Assembly (NCBI GenBank): GCA_030613745.1
Contig: JAUWLK010000083.1
Span: 1-9,673 of the forward strand
Direction: 5' to 3'
DNA: 9,673 nucleotides
Origin: Flavobacteriaceae bacterium
GTDB lineage: Bacteria; Bacteroidota; Bacteroidia; Flavobacteriales; Flavobacteriaceae
The notes beneath the pieces are model-generated. The model was not told the DNA's origin, did no database searches, and saw only the letters and a list, made by a program, of their open reading frames with translations. Positions 1-6,204 of the stretch are shown here, in pieces (within the stretch, counting starts at the first letter, position 1; each line of letters opens with the position of its first letter). Position numbers and translations under genes: made by a program.

Positions 1-1
1 A

Positions 2-151
2 AAAACTTCAGTTGAACTAATGAATGTTTTAGAAGAGATCAATAAAGGAGGTATCACAATTTTAATGGCAACTCACGATTATGCTTTGATATTAAAATTC
101 CCACATAAAACTATAAAATGTGAAGGAAATAAAGTATTTGAAGTTGTATAA
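2..151 (+). CDS. ftsE: FtsE-like cell-division ABC transporter ATPase, C-terminal fragment (5' end outside window)
   Basis: An open frame enters from the left edge and gives 49 residues before TAA. FtsE is the ATPase of the FtsEX complex at the inner membrane, which couples cell division to activation of peptidoglycan hydrolases. Visible here are the end of the nucleotide-binding domain, with the MATHD stretch carrying the H-loop (switch) histidine at fragment residues 22-26, and the ending KTIKCEGNKVFEVV, which resembles Bacteroidota FtsE C-termini. Walker A, the signature motif and Walker B lie upstream and cannot be checked. The next gene starts six bases after the stop on the same strand, so the two are probably co-transcribed. 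Another ABC ATPase of the LolD/MacB type is possible, but the tail favours FtsE. Confidence 0.75.
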   Translation, partial: KTSVELMNVLEEINKGGITILMATHDYALILKFPHKTIKCEGNKVFEVV

Positions 152-157
152 CATTTT

Positions 158-1051
158 ATGCTTTCGATTTTAATTCCAACATATAATTATTTAGTGGTTT
201 CACTTGTAAAATCACTTCATCAACAGCTTTTAGAGCAAAATATTCCTTTTGAAATTATTTCTTTTGATAATGGCTCAAAATCAAAATTGAATTTAAAAAA
301 TGAGGAAATAAATAAAATTAATTTTTGCAAATTTATTTCTTTAAATAAGAATGGAGGTAGAAGTAAAATTAGAAATTTATTGGCCCAAAATGCTAAATAT
401 GATTGGCTGCTGTTTTTAGATGCTGATGTACTTCCTGTTTCAGAAAAATTTATTGAAAATTATTTAGAATCAACTAAAATAAAAAATCAAAAAGTTGTTT
501 ATGGAGGACTGAAATATGATGATATTAAACCTTCAAAGGATAAATTATTACGTTGGGTTTATGGTAAAAATAGAGAAGAAATTCCTTTAAAAACAAGGAA
601 TTTAAATCCAAATCAACACTTTTCTTCAGCTAATTTTTTAATAAATAAAACAGTTTTTAATAAAATTAAATTTGATGAAGGATTGACAAAATATGGTCAT
701 GAAGATACACTTTTTGCAATAGATTTAAAAAATAAAAACATTGCTATTCATCAAATTGATAATCCTGTTTTTCACTTAGGATTGGATGTAAATAAAACTT
801 TTATTGAAAAAACAAAAAAAGCTATTGAGAATTTATTGTATTTACAGAAAAAACAAAAAATAAATTCTGATGAAATTAAGCTTTTAAAGAGTTTTAAGAA
901 TTTAAAAAAAATTAAATTGAATAGTGTAATTTCTTTTTTTTATAAAAAATGTTCTAAGAAAATGGAATTTAATTTGAATTCTAATAATCCTTCACTTTTG
1001 ATTTATGATATTTATAAAATAGGGTATTTGTGTAGTATTTATAAAAAGTAG
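158..1051 (+). CDS. Glycosyltransferase family 2 (GT-A fold)
   Basis: A complete 297-residue protein that should transfer a sugar from a nucleotide-sugar donor onto a glycan or lipid acceptor at the cytoplasmic face of the membrane. The N-terminus LSILIPTYN (2-10) is the first GT2 strand. FDNGS (36-40) is the nucleotide-binding turn, usually DDGS in this family. FLDADVLP (86-93) holds the DxD metal and donor site (D88, D90). SSANFLI (156-162) and YGHEDTLFAIDL (179-190) match the acceptor-side ED region (E182, D183) seen in GT2 and galactosyltransferase C-domains. No signal peptide or obvious membrane span is seen. The ATG lies six bases after the ftsE stop, so the pair looks like an operon, as in other Bacteroidota. 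The C-terminal third is very Lys/Asn/Ile rich. Donor and acceptor cannot be predicted. Confidence 0.88.
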   Translation: MLSILIPTYNYLVVSLVKSLHQQLLEQNIPFEIISFDNGSKSKLNLKNEEINKINFCKFISLNKNGGRSKIRNLLAQNAKYDWLLFLDADVLPVSEKFIENYLESTKIKNQKVVYGGLKYDDIKPSKDKLLRWVYGKNREEIPLKTRNLNPNQHFSSANFLINKTVFNKIKFDEGLTKYGHEDTLFAIDLKNKNIAIHQIDNPVFHLGLDVNKTFIEKTKKAIENLLYLQKKQKINSDEIKLLKSFKNLKKIKLNSVISFFYKKCSKKMEFNLNSNNPSLLIYDIYKIGYLCSIYKK

Positions 1052-1055
1052 TTTT

Positions 1056-2168
1056 TTATTTTAGGTTTGTAAAAATTTCTTTTAATTTTTCAGATTCCTT
1101 TTCCCAAGTGTACAGATCAGATACTTTATTCAAATTTTCTTTGTATAAATTGTATTGTTTTTGATTGGTAAAAATACCATTGACAATTTCTGCTAACTTT
1201 TTAGGATCGTGTGTGTCAGATACATATCCAATAGTATTTTTACTTACCAAATTAGCAATAATTTCTCTGTTAGAAGTCAATATTGGTATTTGACACTGTA
1301 TGTAATCAAACACTTTATTGGGTAAGCTATATTCATAATTTAGGTTTGTACCTTTATCAAGTGACAAGCCTAAGTCAGCAATTTTGGTGTATTCTATTAG
1401 CTCATTATAAGGCATTTTCTTTTTAATAAAAACTTTTCCCTCTATATTATATTTGGTTTTTAATTTTTTTAATTTATCAAAAACATCACCACTACCAATA
1501 ATATATAAAATAGTATTATCAAGGTATTGCATCATTGCTAAAGCTTCTTCAGCACCTCTGTCAATATTAATTCCACTACCCTGTAGAATCAGCATTTTTT
1601 TATTTCCTTTTATTTTTTCAGCAAGTAAAGTATCAATACTTTTATTTTTAAGTTTTGGAGCTATATTTCTAATAACTTTAACAGGAATTTTATATTTTTC
1701 AAAGTAAATTTTAGCAATTTTAGCATTGACAGTATATACGGTTTTAAGCTTAGGAAAAATAAATTTTTCAACACCCAACCAAAAATTTCTAATTTTAGGA
1801 CGGGATATTAGCTCTGGAAATTCTGTAAATAATTCATGACTGTCTTAAACTAACTTTTTTGAGAATATCTTACTAATTAAATAATTTGGTAAAAGTGTAT
1901 CTAAATCATTTGCCAAAAGAATATCTTTTTTTAAAAACAACAGATTTAAAAATAGACGAATATTATATTCAGCATAAAATAAAAAACCATTTTTAAAAAG
2001 AAGTCTCATTCTAATGGTTTTATAACCTCTTTTTAGAGGCAGGCTATCAGGTAACAACCTGCCAATCAATAAAATATCAAAATTTAACTTTTGTAATGTG
2101 GTACAGATTTTTTTAATCCGTTGGTCAGATACTAAATCATTTGTTACTGAAATTATAATTCGCTGCAA
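1056..2168 (-). pseudogene. GT-B (GT4-like) glycosyltransferase interrupted by one in-frame TAA
   Basis: Read from 2168 down to 1056, one frame encodes a 370-codon glycosyltransferase with a single stop, TAA at 1845-1847 (codon 108). Codons 1-107 form the first Rossmann domain: SVTNDLVSDQRIKK (7-20), ILLIGRLLP (33-41), ANDLDTLLPNYL (86-97). Directly after the stop the same frame continues DSHELFTEFPEL (109-120); relatives as I recall them read V-Y-DSHELF, so a Tyr codon (TAT/TAC) seems to have become TAA. The second domain follows, with GSGINIDRGAEEA (about 198-210), the IIGSGD turn (about 223-228) and SLPNKVFDYIQ (about 281-291), where GT4 enzymes grip the nucleotide-sugar. The first codon would be TTG (2168), preceded in frame by TGA with no ATG between. 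After the stop there is no in-frame ATG until deep inside domain two, and TTG at 1778 is internal, so restart is unlikely. The gene is convergent with the upstream GT2, four bases apart. A sequencing error at the stop remains possible. Confidence 0.85.
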
Positions 2169-2234
2169 TTTTATTCGCTTTAAAATTAATCAATATTTAT
2201 TTGGATTATTTATAAGGTAAAAACTTTAAATATA

Positions 2235-2242
2235 TATATTTG
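2235..2242 (+). promoter_or_regulatory. Candidate -7 element for the polysaccharide cassette
   Basis: TATATTTG fits the Bacteroidota -7 consensus TAnnTTTG exactly and lies 58 bases before the start of the UpxY-like gene. Transcription would begin near 2249 and give a leader of about 50 nt. No TTG/TTTG -33 box is found at the usual spacing of about 19-21 bases; the nearest, TTTG at 2200-2203, is 31 bases away. UpxY-type proteins are known to act on the leader of their own operon, so this short leader is where a recruitment signal would lie, but I cannot identify one. Confidence 0.45.
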
Positions 2243-2300
2243 CTAAACTAACCAAAATACTCTAATTACATGCTTGATTTAAAAATCCTAATAAACAATT

Positions 2301-2837
2301 ATGAATTTGAGTAAACCAGAAGATAAAAAATATTGGTATGCAATTTTCACAAAACCTAGAGCTGAAAAAAAAGTACACCAAAGGATGATAGATAGTGATA
2401 TTGAAGCTTTTTTACCTTTGGTAAAAACTGTTAGGCAATGGAGTGATCGAAAGAAAACGATTCAAATTCCTTTAATATCTTCTTATGTATTTGTTTATAT
2501 GCTTGAAAAAGATTTGAATCAAACCTTACCAATTCAAGGAACAGTTAATGTTTTAAAACATCTTGGTAAACCTGCAAAAGTTAGAGATATTGAAATTGAG
2601 AATTTAAAAATTTTAAGCGATAGTAATGAAAGTTTTGAAATTGATAATTCAATCAAAGTTTTAAAAGGAGAAGTCGTTGAAGTTTTAAAAGGACCATTTA
2701 TGGGATTGATAGCAACTTGTGAAAAAACTAGTGGAAATCATCGTGTAATTGTTAAAATTGATTCATTAGGGAGTTGCATTATAGTTAATGTTCCATTAAG
2801 CTATTTAAGGAAAATTGAAAATAAATCAGTAGTTTAA
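2301..2837 (+). CDS. UpxY/RfaH-like transcription antitermination factor (NusG paralogue)
   Basis: A 178-residue specialised NusG paralogue. The NGN domain spans about 10-105: YWYAIFTKPRAEKKV (11-25) carries the WY...P..E start typical of NusG/RfaH/UpxY, and IPLISSYVFVYM (56-67) is the core strand. A KOW-type domain begins near 122 (KGEVVEVLKGPFMGL) and runs to the end. Such proteins bind elongating RNA polymerase at the start of long polysaccharide operons and suppress pausing and termination, as shown for UpxY at Bacteroides capsule loci and RfaH in enterobacteria. It is the first gene of the cassette, 19 bases before the epimerase, the usual place for UpxY. The ATG at 2301 begins just before the NGN domain; no Shine-Dalgarno is seen. 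Housekeeping NusG is unlikely because no ribosomal-protein or secE genes are nearby. Confidence 0.88.
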   Translation: MNLSKPEDKKYWYAIFTKPRAEKKVHQRMIDSDIEAFLPLVKTVRQWSDRKKTIQIPLISSYVFVYMLEKDLNQTLPIQGTVNVLKHLGKPAKVRDIEIENLKILSDSNESFEIDNSIKVLKGEVVEVLKGPFMGLIATCEKTSGNHRVIVKIDSLGSCIIVNVPLSYLRKIENKSVV

Positions 2838-2856
2838 AAAACACAAAATTTTATAA

Positions 2857-3840
2857 ATGTCAGATGTTAAAAATAAAACGATATTAGTAACCGGAGGTGC
2901 AGGATTTATTGGGTCAAATCTTTGTGAAGTTTTATTACAAAAAGGAAATAAAGTAGTTTGCTTAGATAATTTTTCTACTGGAAAACGAAAAAATATCCAA
3001 GAATTTCTTTCTAATGAGAATTTTACATTAATTGAAGGCGACATCAGAAATTTAAAAGACTGTAAAAAAGCTACTAAAAATACCGATTTTGTTTTACATC
3101 AAGCAGCATTAGGTTCAGTACCACGTTCAATTGCTGATCCAATAACAACTAATGAAGTTAATATATCAGGATTTTTAAATATGTTGGTTGCTGCAAGAGA
3201 TGCTGGAGTAAAAAGGTTTATTTATGCCGCAAGTTCTTCAACTTATGGTGATTCAGATTCTTTACCAAAAGTTGAAGATAAAATAGGTAAACCACTTTCA
3301 CCTTATGCAATAACTAAATATGTAAATGAACTTTATGCTGATATTTTTTATAAAACATATGGTCTAAATACAATAGGTTTGAGATATTTTAATGTATTTG
3401 GAAGAAAGCAAGACCCTAATGGGGCATATGCTGCTGTAATTCCAAAATTTGTAAAACAATTGATAGATCATGAATCACCTGTTATCAATGGTGATGGAGA
3501 GTTTTCCAGAGATTTTACTTATATTGAAAATGTTATTCAAATGAATTTATTATCACTTAGCACTTCAAACCCTGAGGCTTTAAATACTGTTTATAATGTT
3601 GCCTATGGGCAAAGAGCAACGCTAAATGAATTGGTTAGTGCTTTGAAATCTTCATTAAGTCCGTTTGATAAGAATATTAAGAATATTGATATAAAATATG
3701 GACCAGTAAGAGATGGAGATATTCCACATTCATTAGCGTCTATTGATAAAGCAAAAAAATTATTAGGATACAATCCAATTTTTTCTTTAAAAAAAGGTTT
3801 AGAAGAAGCGATACAATGGTATTGGAAAAATTTAAAATAA
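2857..3840 (+). CDS. wbpP: WbpP/TviC-type UDP-N-acetylglucosamine (or UDP-GlcNAcA) 4-epimerase, extended SDR family
   Basis: A 327-residue extended short-chain dehydrogenase that inverts C4 of a UDP-sugar through an NAD-bound 4-keto intermediate in the cytoplasm. Visible are the dinucleotide motif GGAGFIG (13-19), D37 at the end of strand 2 for NAD ribose, GDI (61-63), the active-site serine stretch AASSSTYG (124-131), and the catalytic pair Y150/K154 in YAITK. Stretches HQAALGSVPRSI (81-92), IGKPLSPYAITKY (143-155) and RYFNVFGRKQDPNGAYAAVI (176-195) are close to my memory of Pseudomonas WbpP and Salmonella TviC, which act on UDP-GlcNAc/GalNAc or their uronic acids. This favours an N-acetyl sugar substrate over plain UDP-glucose. 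Length is normal for the family (about 340). It sits between the antiterminator and the dehydrogenase, four bases before the latter, so it is co-transcribed. Confidence 0.85.
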   Translation: MSDVKNKTILVTGGAGFIGSNLCEVLLQKGNKVVCLDNFSTGKRKNIQEFLSNENFTLIEGDIRNLKDCKKATKNTDFVLHQAALGSVPRSIADPITTNEVNISGFLNMLVAARDAGVKRFIYAASSSTYGDSDSLPKVEDKIGKPLSPYAITKYVNELYADIFYKTYGLNTIGLRYFNVFGRKQDPNGAYAAVIPKFVKQLIDHESPVINGDGEFSRDFTYIENVIQMNLLSLSTSNPEALNTVYNVAYGQRATLNELVSALKSSLSPFDKNIKNIDIKYGPVRDGDIPHSLASIDKAKKLLGYNPIFSLKKGLEEAIQWYWKNLK

Positions 3841-3844
3841 TAAA

Positions 3845-5173
3845 ATGAATTTAACAGTTATAGGAACCGGGTATGTTGGTTTGGTTACTGGTACTTGTTT
3901 TTCAGAAATGGGAAATAATGTTACTTGTATAGATATTGATAAAAAAAAGATAGCAAATTTAAAAAAAGGGATTATTCCAATTTTTGAACCAGGATTGAAA
4001 CCAATGGTATTAAAAAATATAGAAAATAATAGTTTACATTTTAGCACAAAATTAAATGATGGTTTAAAAAATGCAGAAGTCGTATTTATAGCTGTAGGAA
4101 CTCCTATGGGAGAAGATGGTTCAGCAGATTTACAATATGTTTTGGGTGTCGCCAAACAATTAGGTCAAGAAATGCAAAAACCATTGATTGTTGTTGATAA
4201 ATCTACAGTTCCAGTAGATACAGGTGATAAAGTTGAAGCAACAATTCAAAAAGAATTAGATAAAAGAGGTGTAAATATTGAATTTCATGTGGTATCTAAC
4301 CCAGAGTTTTTGAAAGAAGGCGCTGCAGTTCAAGATTTTATGAAACCAGATAGAATTGTGATTGGTGCAAAAAGTGAAATAGCTTTTGATAAAATGAAAG
4401 ATTTATATGCTCCTTTTACACATAATCATGATCGTATAATTACTATGGATATCCGTTCAGCTGAAATGACTAAATATGTTGCAAATGCAATGCTGGCTAC
4501 TAAAATTTCATTTATGAATGAGGTAGCAAATATTTGTGAATTGGTTGGCGCTGATGTAAATCAAGTTAGAATTGGTATAGGTTCTGATACCAGAATTGGA
4601 TATAGTTTTATTTATCCAGGTAGTGGTTATGGAGGATCTTGTTTTCCTAAAGATGTAAAAGCTTTGCAAAAAATAGCTGAAGAAAAAGGATATAAGGCAA
4701 ATTTAATTTCTTCTGTTGAAGAAGTAAATAACCGCCAAAAAATGGTCATTGCTAATAAAGTTGTAAAAAGATTTGGGAACGATTTAACCGGAAAAACTTT
4801 TGCTTTATGGGGCTTAGCGTTTAAACCTGAAACAGATGACATGAGAGAAGCTCCAGCAATTTACACCATAAAAGACTTGGTTAAAAGAGGAGCAAAAATT
4901 AAAGCGTATGATCCAAAAGCGATGAAAGAAGCACAATCTTTTTATTTAAAAGACGTTAAAAATATTGCTTATTTTAATTCTAAATATGAAACGCTACAAA
5001 ATGTAGACGCCATGATATTGCTGACTGAATGGAAAGAATTCCGTTCACCTGATTTTGAAGAATTAAAGTCACAAATGAAGAAACCTATAATATTTGATGG
5101 TAGAAATCAATACAGTAATTTAAGTTTAGAAAAAAAAGGATTTGAATACTTTCAAATAGGAAAAATTACTTAA
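3845..5173 (+). CDS. ugd: UDP-glucose 6-dehydrogenase
   Basis: A 442-residue enzyme oxidising UDP-glucose to UDP-glucuronate with two NAD+, supplying an acidic sugar for exopolysaccharide. Domains in order: N-terminal Rossmann domain with VIGTGYVGLVTG (5-16) and D30 for NAD ribose; VGTPMGEDGSADL (84-96); STVP (120-123); NPEFLKEG (152-159). The central helix carries K210, N214 and K220 in the MTKYVANAMLATK stretch. YPGSGYGGSCFPKD (257-270) contains the nucleophilic Cys266 and D270. The C-terminal UDP-binding domain has WGLAFKPETDDMREAPA (322-338). The GGSCFPKD form marks the UDP-glucose branch, as opposed to the GGHCIP form of WbpA/WbpO UDP-HexNAc dehydrogenases. The ATG is four bases after the epimerase stop. 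Length and all key residues are normal. Confidence 0.92.
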   Translation: MNLTVIGTGYVGLVTGTCFSEMGNNVTCIDIDKKKIANLKKGIIPIFEPGLKPMVLKNIENNSLHFSTKLNDGLKNAEVVFIAVGTPMGEDGSADLQYVLGVAKQLGQEMQKPLIVVDKSTVPVDTGDKVEATIQKELDKRGVNIEFHVVSNPEFLKEGAAVQDFMKPDRIVIGAKSEIAFDKMKDLYAPFTHNHDRIITMDIRSAEMTKYVANAMLATKISFMNEVANICELVGADVNQVRIGIGSDTRIGYSFIYPGSGYGGSCFPKDVKALQKIAEEKGYKANLISSVEEVNNRQKMVIANKVVKRFGNDLTGKTFALWGLAFKPETDDMREAPAIYTIKDLVKRGAKIKAYDPKAMKEAQSFYLKDVKNIAYFNSKYETLQNVDAMILLTEWKEFRSPDFEELKSQMKKPIIFDGRNQYSNLSLEKKGFEYFQIGKIT

Positions 5174-5260
5174 AATAAGTTGTAAGTTTTATGATAATTG
5201 TATTTACAGCTAGAATTTTTAAATTAAATAAGTATATTCGTTAATTAAAACCCCCTCGTT

Positions 5261-6043
5261 ATGAAAAAAATTATTACAATTATTTTTGCCACAATTTTTT
5301 TAGTTTCTTGTGCTTCAAAGGAAGATATAGTGTATTTTAACGGTATAAACAGTTCTGACAATATTATTGGTTTAGAAAGTTATTCACCTACATATCATAT
5401 AGAAGATGAATTGATAATCGTTGTAAATGCTTTAGACCCTGAAGCTGCAAGACCTTTTAATAAAGTTACTGTTAATGTTTCTCAGGATATGATTGATGCA
5501 AGAGGAAGAGAAAGATTACTAACATACAGAGTTGATTCTGAGGGAAATATTAATTTTCCTGTATTGGGAAAAATAAAGCTTGCAGGATTAAATAGAGAGC
5601 AAGCCACAAAATTTATTCAAAAAAAATTGACAGATTATATCAAAGATCCAATTGTGGATATTGAAACTGTAAATTATAAAATTACAGTACTGGGAGAAGT
5701 TAGCAGACCAGGAACATATACAACTACTAATGAGCGAATTACATTGCTTGAAGCATTGGCTATGGCGGGAGATTTGACCATTTATGGAGAAAGAGAAAAC
5801 GTATTGGTTATTCAGGATTATGATGGTAAAAAAACATATACCCGAGTTAACTTAAAATCTAATGAATTATTTGAATCACCTGTTTATTATTTATCACAAA
5901 ATGATGTGGTTTATGTTGAGCCAAATAAAACGCAAGCAAAAGCATCATCAATTGGACCTAGTACAAATGTTATATTCTCAACCTTAGGTATTCTTTTATC
6001 AACAACAGCCCTTATTCTAACTATTATTAATTTAAATAATTAA
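5261..6043 (+). CDS. wza: Wza-type polysaccharide export outer-membrane lipoprotein
   Basis: A 260-residue lipoprotein of the outer-membrane polysaccharide export family, which multimerises to form the channel through which capsule or exopolysaccharide leaves the cell. The N-terminus is a type II signal peptide: MKK, a hydrophobic stretch, then lipobox LVSC with the acylated Cys17. The Poly_export domain covers about 43-136 (NFPVLGKIKLAGLNREQA at 98-115). One SLBB domain covers about 139-190 (VLGEVSRPGTYTT at 143-155, LLEALAMAGD at 162-171). A hydrophobic helix at about 233-257 ends the protein, in the place where Wza crosses the outer membrane. It is shorter than E. coli Wza (379), with one SLBB instead of two, as is common in Bacteroidota. 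It follows ugd by 87 bases in which I find no convincing promoter. No wzc follows; the next thing downstream is an insertion sequence. Confidence 0.88.
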   Translation: MKKIITIIFATIFLVSCASKEDIVYFNGINSSDNIIGLESYSPTYHIEDELIIVVNALDPEAARPFNKVTVNVSQDMIDARGRERLLTYRVDSEGNINFPVLGKIKLAGLNREQATKFIQKKLTDYIKDPIVDIETVNYKITVLGEVSRPGTYTTTNERITLLEALAMAGDLTIYGERENVLVIQDYDGKKTYTRVNLKSNELFESPVYYLSQNDVVYVEPNKTQAKASSIGPSTNVIFSTLGILLSTTALILTIINLNN

Positions 6044-6067
6044 AAAAATTTAAAATCCATAAATTTT

Positions 6068-6080
6068 AAAACCTAGATGT
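6068..6080 (+). terminator. Left arm of an intrinsic terminator split by the insertion sequence
   Basis: AAAACCTAG (6068-6076) followed by a-TGT (6077-6080) lies 25 bases after the wza stop. Its complement, ACA-c-CTAGGTTTT followed by further Ts, lies at 7733-7747 on the other side of the IS. With the IS and one target copy removed, the two arms form nine pairs, one A·C mismatch and three more pairs around a six-base TTATTT loop, followed by a T-run. This was probably the shared terminator of wza and the convergent osmC. With the arms 1.65 kb apart it can hardly work now. Confidence 0.65.
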
Positions 6081-6087
6081 TTATTTA

Positions 6088-6102
6088 GGCACTTTCACAA
6101 GT
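6088..6102 (+). repeat. Left terminal inverted repeat of the IS (IRL)
   Basis: GGCACTTTCACAAGT. It pairs with the right end at 7713-7727 with one mismatch (C against G at position 11). If the ambiguous TA is counted as part of the element, the repeat becomes 17 bp. Confidence 0.85.
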
Positions 6103-6111
6103 GCATAAATA

Positions 6112-6143
6112 TTTGTATATCAATTAAATAAGTTGTATATTAG
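6112..6143 (+). promoter_or_regulatory. Candidate transposase promoter inside the IS
   Basis: TTTG (6112-6115) and TATATTAG (6136-6143) are 20 bases apart, within the spacing reported for Flavobacterium promoters (TTG, 17-23 bases, TAnnTTTG). The -7 box differs from consensus at one position (TTAG for TTTG). Transcription would start near 6149, just before the hairpin at 6151-6192. The octamer TTGTATAT occurs twice in this stretch (6113-6120, 6133-6140), exactly 20 bases apart, so the site could also bind transposase. Prediction by motif only. Confidence 0.3.
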
Positions 6144-6150
6144 ATAGAAC

Positions 6151-6192
6151 AAAACCCCGAAAATGAGCTGTATACTCAAAAATCGGGGTTTT
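6151..6192 (+). terminator. Strong stem-loop at the left end of the IS, upstream of the transposase
   Basis: AAAACCCCGA (6151-6160) is the exact complement of TCGGGGTTTT (6183-6192), giving a 10-bp stem around 22 nt. The loop contains a second small stem, TGAG (6164-6167) with CTCA (6175-6178). The A4/T4 flanks make it terminator-like in both directions, although the T-run is short (TTTTAATTT). Several insertion sequences carry such structures near the left end to stop or mask transposase translation from outside transcripts; by inference this one does so for read-through from the polysaccharide cassette. It may also stand in for the wza terminator the IS destroyed. Confidence 0.55.
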
Positions 6193-6204
6193 AATTTATC
6201 AAGT

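Noticed and set aside
1453..1707. Plus-strand 84-residue frame
   Set aside because: It lies wholly inside the antisense of the glycosyltransferase domain, which has clear motifs. Its composition is that of an antisense shadow.
1056..1778. A separate 240-residue glycosyltransferase starting at TTG 1778
   Set aside because: The frame continues upstream without break to the TAA at 1845-1847 and encodes conserved family sequence (DSHELFTEFPEL) before 1778, so this TTG is an internal Leu codon of one broken gene.
1845..1847. TAA recoded as an amino acid in this organism
   Set aside because: Most genes in the window end in TAA at the expected family length, so TAA works as a stop. One interrupted gene is better explained by mutation or error.
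2857..3840. UDP-glucuronate 4-epimerase or dTDP-glucose 4,6-dehydratase
   Set aside because: The conserved blocks (HQAALGSVPRSI, RKQDPNGAYAAVI) are those of the WbpP/TviC group, and the active site has SSSTYG without the acidic pair of dehydratases.
3832..4155. Minus-strand 107-residue frame over the start of ugd
   Set aside because: Antisense to the strongly conserved Rossmann domain of UDP-glucose dehydrogenase; no family recognised.
5174..5260. Internal promoter before wza
   Set aside because: TATATTCG at 5233-5240 differs from the -7 consensus in one base, but the nearest TTG is 32 bases upstream, too far for a -33 box. Too weak to call.
6163..6204. ATG at 6163 as the transposase start
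   Set aside because: It lies in the loop of a strong hairpin and adds 14 residues encoded by the hairpin itself. The ATG at 6205 begins the family-like sequence. Kept only as an alternative.
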